From Chitinophaga oryzae (lineage in GTDB: Bacteria > Bacteroidota > Bacteroidia > Chitinophagales > Chitinophagaceae): a stretch of DNA of 64,000 nt. Below the pieces are notes generated by a model. The model was not told where the DNA came from and did no database searches. It was given only the letters and a program-made list of their open reading frames with translations. The position numbers and the translations under genes were made by a program. Of this stretch, positions 36,053 through 44,889 are shown piece after piece; the stretch's first letter is position 1, and each line of letters begins with the position of its first letter. The stretch lies in assembly GCF_012516375.2 (NCBI RefSeq), contig NZ_CP051204.2:1178001-1242000 (forward strand), read 5' to 3'.

Positions 36053-38086
36053 ATGAAGCATTTGCTTTCATTGCTGATACCGGTCTTCCTGCTGTTCGCC
36101 TTCCGTGCCGGCGCACAAGACCAGAGCCCTAAGCCTGTTAAATGGGAGTTCTCCACCGAAAAGAAAAACGATCAGGAATACGTACTCCATGCCAGGGCAA
36201 CGATAGAGAAAGGAGCGCTGTTGTTTTCCACCACCATGGGCAACGACGACCCGAATACCCGCATCGTTCCCGATAGCAGCACCAAACTTACGCTGGGCAA
36301 CATTACCGAAAAAGGTCAGCTCCAACAGCGCAAAGAACCGCTGTTCGACAACCTGGAGATCAAATACTTTGAAAATGAAGTGGAGCTGACGGCCGAGCTG
36401 AAAGGCTCGCCCGCTAACGGCAAAATCAAAGGTAACATCACCTACATGGTGCTGAAAGGAGAAGAAGTCCTCCCGGAAGAGGCTGCTTTTGACCTGAAAG
36501 CAGCGCCTGCCGCCGCCAACGGCAGCACGGTAGCGCCGGCTGCTGATGGCGCCACCACCGCCAACGACGTAGCCGAAGACGATGCTTCCAACAAGTCGCT
36601 GATGTGGATCTTCCTGGCCAGCTTCGGTGGCGGCTTCATTGCGCTGATCACCCCGTGCGTGTTCTCCATGATCCCCATCACGGTGAGCTTCTTCACCAAG
36701 CGTAGCGGAACTAGAGCGCAGGGCATCAAAAACGCCTTCCTCTATTCCCTGTCTATTATCGTGATTTATACCCTGCTGGGCTTCCTGATCACCAAGATAT
36801 TCGGCGCCAGTGCGCTCAACTCGCTTGCGAGCAACGGTATCGCCAACATGATTTTCTTTGTGATCTTCCTGTTGTTTGCCTTCTCGTTCCTCGGAGCGTT
36901 CGAGATCTCACTGCCCAGCTCCTGGGCCAACGTGTCTGACTCCAGGGCAGGCATGGGCAGCTTCCTGGGTATCTTCTTCATGGCCCTCACGCTGGCTATC
37001 GTATCTTTCTCCTGCACCGGTCCCATCCTGGGCAACCTGTTGGTACTGGCGGCGAAAGGCGGTAATTCCGGCCCGCTGGTGGGTATGTTCGGTTTCTCGC
37101 TGGCACTGGCCATTCCTTTCTCCCTCTTTGCGCTGTTCCCCAGCCTGCTGAATAAAATCGGTAAATCCGGCGGATGGCTCAACGCGGTGAAAGTGACCCT
37201 TGGCTTCGTGGAACTGGCGCTGGCCCTCAAGTTCCTGTCCAACGTAGACATGGCTTACCACTGGAACCTGCTGGACCGTGAGATATTCCTCGCCCTCTGG
37301 ATCGCGATCTTCGCACTGCTGACACTGTACCTGATCGGTAAGCTGAAATTCAGCCACGACAGCGATGTGCCGTTCCTCTCCGTGACCCGCCTCTGCTTTG
37401 CGATCGCTACCTTCACCTTTGTGATCTACATGGTCCCGGGCATGTGGGGCGCTCCGCTCAAAGGCATCAGTGGCTTCCTGCCGCATGAAGGCTCACAGGA
37501 CTTCAACCTGAGCAAATCATTGACAGACATACAGGTATCGCTGGAAAGCGGCGGTGGCGGCGGTGGAAACACCGGTGGCCATACCAATACCATCAAACCG
37601 CAAAAGCTGGTGGACATCCTGCATTCTGAAATTCCGGGTGTGGAAAACGTGTTCTTTGATTACGACGAAGCGCTGGCAGCAGCCAAAGCGGCCAACAAAC
37701 CGCTGATGCTCGACTTTACCGGCCACACTTGTGTGAACTGCCGTAAGTTCGAAAAATCAGTGCTGTCCAATCCGGCGGTGATGAAGATCCTGCGTAATGA
37801 TTTTATCGTAGCGTCTTTGTATACCGACGAGAAAACGTCCCTGCCGGAAGCGGAACAATATGTTTCCAAATTCGACGGCACGAAAATCAAAAACGTGGGC
37901 CAGAAAAACCTGGACCTTGAGGCTACCCACTTCAAGCGTAACTCCCAGCCGTATTACATTCCGGTAGACCTGGAAGGTAATGCCCTGGTGAACAAGGGCT
38001 ATGGATATGATCCAAAAGAAGATGCCAACGCCTTTATCCAGTACCTGGAAAATGCGAAAGCGGAATTTGCCAAAAGAAAGAAATAA
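36053..38086 (+). CDS. Thiol:disulfide interchange protein DsbD (alpha domain without cysteines)
   Basis: A 677-residue inner-membrane electron carrier. Signal peptide (about 1-21). Residues 25-155 form an alpha-like domain, but at the position of the Cys pair it reads YMVLKGEEVLPEEAAF; both cysteines are gone. An Ala-rich linker follows, then the CcdA-like membrane domain with its two cysteines in LITPCVFSMIPI and SFSCTGPILGN, about eight helices. A Gly-rich linker (about 500-510) leads to a C-terminal thioredoxin-like domain with CVNC in FTGHTCVNCRKFEKS. It moves electrons from cytoplasmic thioredoxin to the periplasm. The gene name dsbD is reasonable, though the missing alpha cysteines set it apart. 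Confidence 0.92.
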   Translation: MKHLLSLLIPVFLLFAFRAGAQDQSPKPVKWEFSTEKKNDQEYVLHARATIEKGALLFSTTMGNDDPNTRIVPDSSTKLTLGNITEKGQLQQRKEPLFDNLEIKYFENEVELTAELKGSPANGKIKGNITYMVLKGEEVLPEEAAFDLKAAPAAANGSTVAPAADGATTANDVAEDDASNKSLMWIFLASFGGGFIALITPCVFSMIPITVSFFTKRSGTRAQGIKNAFLYSLSIIVIYTLLGFLITKIFGASALNSLASNGIANMIFFVIFLLFAFSFLGAFEISLPSSWANVSDSRAGMGSFLGIFFMALTLAIVSFSCTGPILGNLLVLAAKGGNSGPLVGMFGFSLALAIPFSLFALFPSLLNKIGKSGGWLNAVKVTLGFVELALALKFLSNVDMAYHWNLLDREIFLALWIAIFALLTLYLIGKLKFSHDSDVPFLSVTRLCFAIATFTFVIYMVPGMWGAPLKGISGFLPHEGSQDFNLSKSLTDIQVSLESGGGGGGNTGGHTNTIKPQKLVDILHSEIPGVENVFFDYDEALAAAKAANKPLMLDFTGHTCVNCRKFEKSVLSNPAVMKILRNDFIVASLYTDEKTSLPEAEQYVSKFDGTKIKNVGQKNLDLEATHFKRNSQPYYIPVDLEGNALVNKGYGYDPKEDANAFIQYLENAKAEFAKRKK

Positions 38087-38215
38087 TATTCAGGGATTTT
38101 TTGATTTACGGATGTTCTGATTTCGTAGATTGATAAAAAAAGAGAAAACCGAAGCGAGTATGAATTGCTTCGGTTTTCTCTTTTTTATTCGCAAAATCAC
38201 AAAATTCGTACATCA
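38087..38215. repeat. Octad-arm palindrome E (ATTTACGG family)
   Basis: Left arm units at 8-nt spacing of the form (G/T)GATnTnn (GGATTTTT, TGATTTAC, GGATGTTC, TGATTTCG). Right arm units CGCAAAAT, CACAAAAT, TCGTACAT, CAGGAAAT, CCCAAAAT at exactly 8 nt, inverted relative to the left arm. The last two units run into the end of hisS, so the hisS stop codon and final codons (FGIS) lie within the repeat. Core hairpin 38136-38186. Related to 2810-2955. Confidence 0.75.
38136..38186. terminator. Bidirectional terminator between dsbD and hisS
   Basis: A perfect 20-bp stem (38136-38155 with 38167-38186), loop 11 nt, with six A residues at one foot and six T residues at the other. Suits both converging genes. 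Confidence 0.85.
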
Positions 38216-39568
38216 GGAAATCCCAAAATATTCCGGCAGTGCTTCGAGCTTGATCTTCTCCTGCTGGCCGGTGCTGAAGTTTTTCACGCTGACCAGGCCT
38301 TCCTGCAGTTCTGCTTCGCCCAGGATCACTACGTAGGGAATGCCTCTTTTATTGGCGTATTTGAGCTGTTTGTCCATCTTGGCGTTTTCGTGGAACAGTT
38401 CTGCCGCGATGCCTTTGGTGCGGAGCTGCATCATGTAGTTGAAGCAGGTACGGGCGCTTTCGTCGCCAAGGTTCAGGAACAGCACTTTGGTAGACTGTTG
38501 TGCTTCCTGGGGGAACAGCTGCAGTTCTTCCAGTACGTCGTAGATGCGGTCCACGCCGAAGGAGATACCTACGCCGGAGATGCCTTTGAGGCCAAAGAGG
38601 CTGGTAAGGTCGTCGTACCGTCCGCCGCCGCCGATGCTGCCCATTTTCACGGTGGGAGGAGCTTTCACTTCCACGATCATGCCGGTGTAGTAGTTGAGGC
38701 CGCGGGCCAGGGTAACGTCTATTTCCGGTGTGGTATTGAAGGTGCCGAAGCCGGAGTTGAGCACGTAAGAGAGTTCTTCGATGCCTTTGAGGGCGGTGGG
38801 GGAAGACTGGAGCAGGGTTTTGAGCTGCGTCAGTTTTTCCTCGCTGGTGCCGCTGATGGCCAGGAAGTTTTCGATGGTGGCGATGTCCGCATCGGTGAGG
38901 CCTCTGGCGGCCAGTTCTTTGCGTACGCCTTCCGCGCCGATTTTATCCAGTTTATCGATGGAGATGGTGATATCTGTGAGCAGTTCGGGTTTGCCGATTA
39001 CTTCCGCGAGGCCGCTGAGGATCTTGCGGTTGTTGATGCGCAGTTCATAGCCTTGCAGTCCCAGTTTGGTAAGTACGGTATCGTAGATGAGGAGCAGTTC
39101 CACTTCATTGAGGAGGGAGTTGCTGCCCACCACGTCGGCGTCGCACTGGTAGAATTCGCGGTAGCGGCCGCGTTGTGGTTTATCGGCGCGCCATACCGGC
39201 TGCATCTGGTAGCGTTTGAAGGGCAGGGCGAGGTCGTTCTGGTTCATCACCACGTACCGGGCGAAGGGGATGGTGAGGTCATAGCGGAGGGCTTTTTCTG
39301 TTATGGCGGCTACCAGTGACTTGTTGTCGGTGGCAGCTTGCGCTTTGGGGAATATTTCTCCGTTGTTGAGTATTTTAAACATGAGTTTATCGCCTTCCTC
39401 GCCGTATTTGCCGGTGAGGGTGGAGAGATTCTCCATGGCGGGTGTTTCGAGCGGCTGGAAGCCGAATACTTCAAATGTTTCGCGGATGGTCCGGAAAATA
39501 TAGTTGCGTTTTCTGACTACAACAGGGCCGAAGTCGCGGGTTCCGTTGGGAATACCGGGTTTTATCAT
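38213..39568 (-). CDS. hisS: Histidyl-tRNA synthetase
   Basis: A 451-residue class II synthetase. Motif 1 region near the N-terminus, motif 2 in QMQPVWRADKPQRGRYREFYQCDAD, the histidine-specific LARGLNYYTGMIVEV and GGGGRYDDL, motif 3 in GVGISFGVDRIYDVLE. The C-terminal anticodon-binding domain (about residues 345-451) ends LPEYFGIS within palindrome E. Length is slightly above the 420-430 typical of many bacteria and normal for this phylum as far as I recall. The phosphatase gene lies 33 nt upstream on the same strand, so the two may form an operon. Confidence 0.97.
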   Translation of the reverse strand: MIKPGIPNGTRDFGPVVVRKRNYIFRTIRETFEVFGFQPLETPAMENLSTLTGKYGEEGDKLMFKILNNGEIFPKAQAATDNKSLVAAITEKALRYDLTIPFARYVVMNQNDLALPFKRYQMQPVWRADKPQRGRYREFYQCDADVVGSNSLLNEVELLLIYDTVLTKLGLQGYELRINNRKILSGLAEVIGKPELLTDITISIDKLDKIGAEGVRKELAARGLTDADIATIENFLAISGTSEEKLTQLKTLLQSSPTALKGIEELSYVLNSGFGTFNTTPEIDVTLARGLNYYTGMIVEVKAPPTVKMGSIGGGGRYDDLTSLFGLKGISGVGISFGVDRIYDVLEELQLFPQEAQQSTKVLFLNLGDESARTCFNYMMQLRTKGIAAELFHENAKMDKQLKYANKRGIPYVVILGEAELQEGLVSVKNFSTGQQEKIKLEALPEYFGIS

Positions 39569-39601
39569 CTTGAAAAAATATTATAATTAAAGTGGTGGTG
39601 A

Positions 39602-40036
39602 TTATTCCTGATCGGTGATGTTTTTGCAGGCATCGTAGATCAGTTGATATACGGGGGCGAAGAGGGCGTCGTCGAACCAGGGGTCGGGCACGTCCTGATC
39701 ATCATCCAGCAGATGTCGTACTTTGGCCTTATCCGCTTCGTTACGGGCTTTTTTCAGCACATCGCGATGGTTGTTACGGTCCATCACGTAGATGCGGTCA
39801 AACCGGTCGAAATCGGCGGTTTCAAACTGCCGGGCGGCGAGGCCGGAGATATCCACGCCCTGACGGCGGGCTTCCCGGATGGCGCGGTGGTCCGGTGAGT
39901 GGCCGATATGCCAGTTGCCCGTACCTGCCGAGTCTATTTGCCAGTCCAGCCCCTTTTCTTTAGCAAGATGCCGCATAATACCTTCCGCAAGGGGTGAGCG
40001 GCAGATATTACCGAGGCATACCATCAGTATTTTCAT
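39602..40036 (-). CDS. Low-molecular-weight protein-tyrosine phosphatase
   Basis: A 144-residue cytoplasmic phosphatase. The P-loop CLGNICRSPLAEG at residues 7-19 is the CX5RS signature, with Cys7 as nucleophile and Arg13. The general acid is the Asp in the DVPDPWFDD motif near residue 118. ATG 40036 (MKILMVCLGNIC) is chosen; a start 30 nt upstream would add residues not seen in the family. In other bacteria such enzymes act on protein tyrosine kinases of capsule export; no such gene is adjacent here. A TAGGTTTG box lies 28 nt upstream. Confidence 0.94.
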   Translation of the reverse strand: MKILMVCLGNICRSPLAEGIMRHLAKEKGLDWQIDSAGTGNWHIGHSPDHRAIREARRQGVDISGLAARQFETADFDRFDRIYVMDRNNHRDVLKKARNEADKAKVRHLLDDDQDVPDPWFDDALFAPVYQLIYDACKNITDQE

Positions 40037-40348
40037 CGTTTCAGAGAATTGCGTATCAGGCCGCAAACCTACAAGTTATTATGGAAATGTTCATCTATTT
40101 GCATCTTTTAGTCAACAAAAGCAGTCGGAGCGGCTGTTTTTGCTTCGATACAGGATATGCTTATGTCAACTATAAACACCGGGAAATGATTAAATTTTAA
40201 ATCAAAAAATAACAACATGTTGAAAAAATGCCTCAAATTGCGCTTCAGCGGGCATCCGGTAAGGGTTTTGCAGCTTTTTTTTAACATTCCTCTAAAATTC
40301 CCAATTCAAGTTTAAAAAATATTTTTTTGTATAATTGTAATTCGCAAG
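40037..40348. other. 312-bp AT-rich spacer between divergent genes
   Basis: Apart from the -7 box at 40064-40071, I see no gene, strong hairpin or repeat. The stretch before the next gene is T-rich (ATATTTTTTTGTATAATTG) and probably holds its promoter, but no clear TAnnTTTG at a good spacing. Confidence 0.35.
40064..40071 (-). promoter_or_regulatory. -7 box of the phosphatase-hisS unit
   Basis: The reverse strand reads TAGGTTTG (TAnnTTTG), 28 nt before the phosphatase start. No -33 TTTG at 19 nt. Confidence 0.35.
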
Positions 40349-40591
40349 ATGGAAATGCAAGACGAACAAACAAACGGGCTACGGGAAAACCGGTACAGGC
40401 CTATGGGTGAACTGATAAGAGGTATCTTCTTTATCCTTTTCGGGCTTTTCGCAATTTTTGCGCAGAAGCTTGGACTGGGTGAATTCCGCATATCCCCGCA
40501 ATGGATGCTGGTATTAGGCATTGTATTGATGCTTTATGGTATTTTCAGGGTATATAATGGTATCCGCAAGTTATTTTTTAACAGGAACTAA
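40349..40591 (+). CDS. Small membrane protein, first of a three-gene run
   Basis: An 80-residue protein with a charged N-terminus (MEMQDEQTNGLRENRYRPMG) and two transmembrane helices, about residues 23-42 and 52-71, ending RKLFFNRN. No family recognised. It lies 13 nt before the PstS-like lipoprotein gene and is probably co-transcribed with it and the TPR gene. Role unknown. Confidence 0.72.
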   Translation: MEMQDEQTNGLRENRYRPMGELIRGIFFILFGLFAIFAQKLGLGEFRISPQWMLVLGIVLMLYGIFRVYNGIRKLFFNRN

Positions 40592-40604
40592 AGGAAGGGA
40601 AGAT

Positions 40605-41516
40605 ATGTTTTTCAGGATTACTAAAAAGTATGCTGTATATTTAACAGCCTTGACATTACTGGCGGCCTGCGGCAACAACCAGAATGCGAAAAAACTGGAT
40701 ACCGCCACAGAAGGGGAGATACGTATCAGCGTGGATGAAACGTATAAACCGTTGCTGGATTCGGAGATCAAGGTTTTTGAATCGCTGTATCCGAAGGCGC
40801 ACATCGTGCCCTCTTACAAGCCGGAAGCGGAGTGTTTCAGAGATCTTTTAAATGATAGTGCACGCATGGTCATCGTGACCCGCGATTTCAATGCAGCCGA
40901 ACGTGATTATTTTAAGAAGATAAAAATTACACCGCAAAGCCTGATGCTGGCGTGGGATGCGCTGGCGCTGGTGGTGAACCACGACAATCCTGATTCCATC
41001 CTGACGATGGACCAGGTGCGCGGTATCATGGATGGCACCAATAAAGAAAGAAAATGGCAACTGGTGTTTGATAATGCCAACTCGAGCACCGTACGTTATA
41101 TCCAGGATTCCATTAATAAAGGTAAACCTTTGCCAGCCAATACCATGGCAGCCAAGACTAACCCGGAAGTGATAGATTACGTCGCCAAAAACAAGGACGC
41201 AATCGGCGTGATAGGCGTGAGCTGGATCTCTGATCCCAGCGATTCACTGGCCCTCGCATTCACCAACAAAGTGTCCGTTGTAAAGCTGAGAGCGGATAAT
41301 GGTTCGGAATTTGTATTGCCATATCAGGCTTACATTGGTATCGGATCCTATCCATTAAAACGTGGCTTCTACTTTTGTCTGAAAGAGCCTTACCATGGTT
41401 TAGGCTCGGGATTTGCTACCTTCCTTGGTAGTTATGAAGGACAGCTTGTGATCAAGCAGTTCCGCTTATTCCCGGCGAGATTGAATGTAGTATTCAGGGA
41501 AGCCAACCTTAAATAG
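40605..41516 (+). CDS. PstS-like substrate-binding lipoprotein
   Basis: A 303-residue protein with a lipoprotein signal (lipobox LAACG, Cys at about residue 22). The rest is a PBP-like (phosphate-binding PstS type) domain: GEIRISVDETYKPLLDSEIKVFE, then RDLLNDSARMVIVTRDF, LALVVNHDNPDSILTMDQVRGIM, and NSSTVRYIQDSI with the Ser/Arg of the anion site. Real PstS proteins work with PstA, PstB and PstC; none are here, so it may bind another anion or serve as a sensor or scaffold. ATG 40605 puts the lipobox at the right distance. The TPR gene follows after 37 nt. Confidence 0.85.
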   Translation: MFFRITKKYAVYLTALTLLAACGNNQNAKKLDTATEGEIRISVDETYKPLLDSEIKVFESLYPKAHIVPSYKPEAECFRDLLNDSARMVIVTRDFNAAERDYFKKIKITPQSLMLAWDALALVVNHDNPDSILTMDQVRGIMDGTNKERKWQLVFDNANSSTVRYIQDSINKGKPLPANTMAAKTNPEVIDYVAKNKDAIGVIGVSWISDPSDSLALAFTNKVSVVKLRADNGSEFVLPYQAYIGIGSYPLKRGFYFCLKEPYHGLGSGFATFLGSYEGQLVIKQFRLFPARLNVVFREANLK

Positions 41517-41553
41517 TCAAAAAAACACAACTAAAACTAAAACCAGATTGCAA

Positions 41554-43293
41554 ATGAACAGACGGAAAAGTTTACTCGTAGCATTGCTGTGCGCCGCCTC
41601 CGGCAGTGTGATGGCTCAATCTGTGCAGGATGGATTGAAAGACCTGTATTATGGTAAAAACCTGTCCGCCAAACAGACTTTTGAAAAAGTAATTGCTGCG
41701 AAACCAACTGAAGACAAAGCTTATTACTACATGGGTATAGCACAACTCGCCATGGAAGACGTAGCCGGCGCTACTGCCACCTTCCAGAAGGGTTTGCAGG
41801 CCGTTCCGACTTCTGCTTTACTGCAGGCGGGCATGGGCCGTATCGATCTGCTCAAAGGCGATGCTGCTGCTGCCAAAGCTAAGTTTGAAGCTGCCAGCGC
41901 TGCTACCCAGGGTCGTGATGGCGACGTTGCCCGTGCCATTGCCGACGCTAACACAGAAGTGAAAGGTGGTGACCGCGCTTATGCCCTCACCGTAATGGAC
42001 AAGCTGCTGAACAACGAAGGCCGCAAGAAAAAAGAAATGTACACAGCTACTCCGGCTGACTATATCGAACAAGGTGACGCCTATCGTTACCTCGGTGGCG
42101 AAAACGGCGGTAAAGCCATCGCTGCCTACGAAAAGGCACTGGAGCTGGACGCCAACAGCGCTGAAGCGGTGATGAAACAAGGTCTCGTAAACTACAACGC
42201 GAGACTGAAAGCCGAAGCAGTGGCCGACTGGACCAAAGCGACCAATATGGACCCGAACTATGCTCCTGCTTTCAATGAGCTGTTCCTGTTCTACACCACA
42301 CCGAAAAAAGATCAGCTGTCCTGGGAGAAAGCAGCTGAATACCTCGAAAAATACATGGCGATCGCCGACCCTGCGGATAAAACCAAAAACGAATACCTGG
42401 CCGCTTCCGTAGCTTTCTTCAAAAAAGACTATGACGGCGCTATCGCTAAAGGCCAGGCTGCAATGGCCGGTGCCAACGAAATGTACAAAAACAAATTCAG
42501 CCTGCTGATAGGTGATGCTTACCTGCAGAAAGGGGACTCCCTGAATGCGAAAAAGGTAATGGATGATTATGCACAAGCTGTAGGCGAAGCTAAACTGGAC
42601 TCCAGCGACTTCAAACTGCTGAGCACTATCTACCTCCGTCTGAAATCTTCCGACTCCGCTACACAGAGCCAATACACTGACAAGGCGCTGGGCTACCTGG
42701 AGAAGTTCGCTTCTTCCACCACCGCTAAAGATCCGGAAACTTACATCCAGATCGCTGAAGCGCTGAAATCCGCCAGGAAATATGAGCAGGCCGGTGACTG
42801 GTATGAAAAAGCCAATGAACTGCGTCTGGCCAATAAAGAAACACTGGGCGCTATCGACTACTTCAACGTAGGTCTTAACTACTACTATGCAGGTATCGGT
42901 GCTAAACCGGTAGATACGGCGCTGATCAACAAAGCAGACGCTGCATTCCAGAAAGTAATTGAGGCGAAACCAGAACTGGGTACCGGTTATTACTGGAGAG
43001 GCCAGGCTAACTTTGCCAAAGACCAGCAGGCTCAGACCGGTGTAGCTAAACCTTTCTATGATAAATACATAGAAATCACCGAGCCTAATGGTGCTGACAA
43101 AAACAAAAACACACTGACTTACGCTTATACTTATGAGCTGTTGTACTACTACTTCAAGGAAGATAAGGCGAATGTGCAGGTGTATGCCGATAAGCTGACC
43201 GCTATTGATCCGAATAACATCACTGTTAAACAGATCAAGGAAAACATGGCCAGCCGTGAAAAACCTGCTAAGCCAGCGGCTAACAAAAAATAA
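41554..43293 (+). CDS. Secreted TPR-repeat protein
   Basis: A 579-residue protein with a Sec signal peptide (residues 1-22, ending VMAQ). From about residue 35 onward it is made of tetratricopeptide repeats, for example KAYYYMGIAQLAMEDVAGAT, AIAAYEKALELDANSAEAVM and AGDWYEKANELRLAN, ending in a Lys/Pro/Ala-rich tail. Such proteins act as periplasmic scaffolds. No partner is evident except the PstS-like lipoprotein upstream. ATG 41554 (MNRRKSLL) is chosen over a TTG 6 nt upstream. A strong terminator follows. Confidence 0.88.
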   Translation: MNRRKSLLVALLCAASGSVMAQSVQDGLKDLYYGKNLSAKQTFEKVIAAKPTEDKAYYYMGIAQLAMEDVAGATATFQKGLQAVPTSALLQAGMGRIDLLKGDAAAAKAKFEAASAATQGRDGDVARAIADANTEVKGGDRAYALTVMDKLLNNEGRKKKEMYTATPADYIEQGDAYRYLGGENGGKAIAAYEKALELDANSAEAVMKQGLVNYNARLKAEAVADWTKATNMDPNYAPAFNELFLFYTTPKKDQLSWEKAAEYLEKYMAIADPADKTKNEYLAASVAFFKKDYDGAIAKGQAAMAGANEMYKNKFSLLIGDAYLQKGDSLNAKKVMDDYAQAVGEAKLDSSDFKLLSTIYLRLKSSDSATQSQYTDKALGYLEKFASSTTAKDPETYIQIAEALKSARKYEQAGDWYEKANELRLANKETLGAIDYFNVGLNYYYAGIGAKPVDTALINKADAAFQKVIEAKPELGTGYYWRGQANFAKDQQAQTGVAKPFYDKYIEITEPNGADKNKNTLTYAYTYELLYYYFKEDKANVQVYADKLTAIDPNNITVKQIKENMASREKPAKPAANKK

Positions 43294-43307
43294 TATAACT
43301 GCTTGTC

Positions 43308-43350
43308 ATATAAAAAGCCCCGGGCCATCTTGGTCCGGGGTTTTTTATAT
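43308..43350 (+). terminator. Intrinsic terminator after the TPR gene
   Basis: CCCCGG (43318-43323) pairs with CCGGGG (43335-43340); the stem extends inward (G-T, CCA/TGG) and outward through AAAAA/TTTTT. Run of six T residues. Confidence 0.9.
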
Positions 43351-43862
43351 GGTGCACCCCCTGTGCCGGAAATAAATCTTCCGGGTTTGCTGTCAGATTG
43401 ACACTTTGATCTTTCCGGTAAGTTGTTTTTATCAGGCAGCCAACGAGGCGGTGGGGAAGGGCCGGCGGCGGAACCGGCGGCCGAACCGGGAGCAGCAGGG
43501 TGTTGCGGGTCCGCCGCCAACGGTGCAGGGGAGCAGTCCTGCTTATTATCGGCCCGGGGGATCAGTTGCCGGTACAATCTTGACAAAATGGCCGGTTGAC
43601 TGCGATGTAAAAAATGTATTTATATTTTATTTATTATTTATATTTAACGATTGGTCAGGATTCTCTCCCGGGATTCATTGTGTAAAAAACACAAAAAGGC
43701 TTTACATGCTCGATTTGCGGTGAGTGAACCGGGGATCGCGGGAATGGTTTCCCTGGTTTCCGGTTGGCAAAAAAAGATAATATTTTAACCTTCAAATAGA
43801 TTTGATATTTGGTTTAGTTACAGTATTTTTGCGAATTCGGACAATGTTTTATCGGGAAGCTT
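43351..43862. other. 512-bp spacer upstream of nuoA
   Basis: No recognised gene. Its first half has a GC-rich block with a 12-nt tandem pair (CCGGCGGCGGAA at 43462-43473, CCGGCGGCCGAA at 43474-43485); the middle (about 43610-43650) is extremely AT-rich (TTTATATTTTATTTATT). The nuoA promoter is at 43801-43831. Confidence 0.4.
43801..43831 (+). promoter_or_regulatory. nuo operon promoter, TTTG-N19-TATTTTTG
   Basis: TTTG at 43801-43804, 19 nt, TATTTTTG at 43824-43831; exact consensus. Transcription should begin near 43838, a leader of about 25 nt before nuoA. Confidence 0.72.
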
Positions 43863-44258
43863 ATGTATACAGATACTGTATTTTTGTCAGCAACGACTAC
43901 TCCTTTTAGCTATTTCCCTATAGTACTGCAATTACTTGCTGCTTTAGGTTTTGTTGGGATCACCATGCTAGCCACCCACTTTCTGGGGCCCAAACGTAAA
44001 ACAAGTGATAAGCTTATTAACTTCGAGAGCGGCATTGAGCAGCGCGGGAATGCGAGGCAGCCGGTAGCGATCAAGTACTTTCTGACGGCTATTCTCTTCG
44101 TGTTATTTGATGTGGAAGTGATCTTTTTCTACCCGTACGCTGTTAATTTCAGGTCACTGGGTTGGGAAGGGTTCGCTGCTGTGCTGATGTTTGTGGGCTT
44201 CTTCCTGTGCGGGTTTATCTACATCGTGAAGAAGGGAGCCCTGAAGTGGGAAGACTAA
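43863..44258 (+). CDS. nuoA: NADH-quinone oxidoreductase subunit A
   Basis: A 131-residue membrane subunit of complex I with three helices (about 18-38, 77-97, 103-123). Family motif KLINFESGIEQRGNARQPVAIKYFLTAILFVLFDVEVIFFYPYA contains the loop between TM1 and TM2 and the acidic FDVEVIF. First gene of the operon, 26 nt before nuoB. Confidence 0.96.
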   Translation: MYTDTVFLSATTTPFSYFPIVLQLLAALGFVGITMLATHFLGPKRKTSDKLINFESGIEQRGNARQPVAIKYFLTAILFVLFDVEVIFFYPYAVNFRSLGWEGFAAVLMFVGFFLCGFIYIVKKGALKWED

Positions 44259-44283
44259 TCTTAAACCTTTAAATCTTAATCCA

Positions 44284-44847
44284 ATGGCTCGTCCGGTTCA
44301 ATATAATACCAATGTGAAGATGGTGGAAGTCCCTGAGGGATATTCCGGTGAAGGGTTTTATGCCACCTCATTTGATAAGGCCATCGGTTTGGCGCGTAAA
44401 AACTCCATCTGGCCTTTACCATTCGCTACCTCCTGCTGTGGTATCGAATTTATGGCTACGATGGCCGCCACTTACGATCTGGCACGTTTCGGCGCGGAAC
44501 GTATGGCATTTACCCCCCGTCAGTGCGACCTGCTGATGGTAATGGGCACTATTTCCAAGAAAATGGGCCCTATCGTGCGCCAGGTGTACCTGCAGATGGC
44601 GGAGCCCCGCTGGGTAATGGCAGTAGGCGCCTGTGCCTGCAGCGGTGGTATATTTGATACTTATTCTGTTTTACAAGGAATTGACCAGGTGATTCCGGTA
44701 GATGTGTATGTTCCGGGATGCCCTCCCAGGCCGGAAGGCATTATCGACGGATTCATGAAAATACAACAGCTGGTGGGCAATGAAAGCCTGCGTCGCCGTA
44801 ACTCCGACCGTTATAAGGAACTGATGGAGTCTTACGGTATCAAATAG
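44284..44847 (+). CDS. nuoB: NADH-quinone oxidoreductase subunit B
   Basis: A 187-residue subunit that carries cluster N2, the last Fe-S centre before quinone. The ligands are visible: tandem Cys51-Cys52 in FATSCCGIEFMA, one Cys in VGACACSGGIF and the last in YVPGCPPRPEGI. The N-terminal extension of about 40 residues is common in this phylum. It is followed by nuoC after 42 nt. Confidence 0.97.
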   Translation: MARPVQYNTNVKMVEVPEGYSGEGFYATSFDKAIGLARKNSIWPLPFATSCCGIEFMATMAATYDLARFGAERMAFTPRQCDLLMVMGTISKKMGPIVRQVYLQMAEPRWVMAVGACACSGGIFDTYSVLQGIDQVIPVDVYVPGCPPRPEGIIDGFMKIQQLVGNESLRRRNSDRYKELMESYGIK

Positions 44848-44889
44848 GGTGTGAATGGTAACTTGTAACTCGTAAATCACTTATTGTTA

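Noticed and set aside
43149..43586. Reverse-strand open frame of 145 codons, Pro/Ala-rich
   Set aside because: It runs antisense into the TPR gene, crosses that gene's strong terminator and has low complexity from the GC-rich block; no family likeness.
43406..43723. Forward open frame of 105 codons upstream of nuoA
   Set aside because: Arg/Gly-rich composition follows from the GC-rich tandem; it then runs into AT-rich sequence giving Phe/Ile/Tyr. No start context or family.
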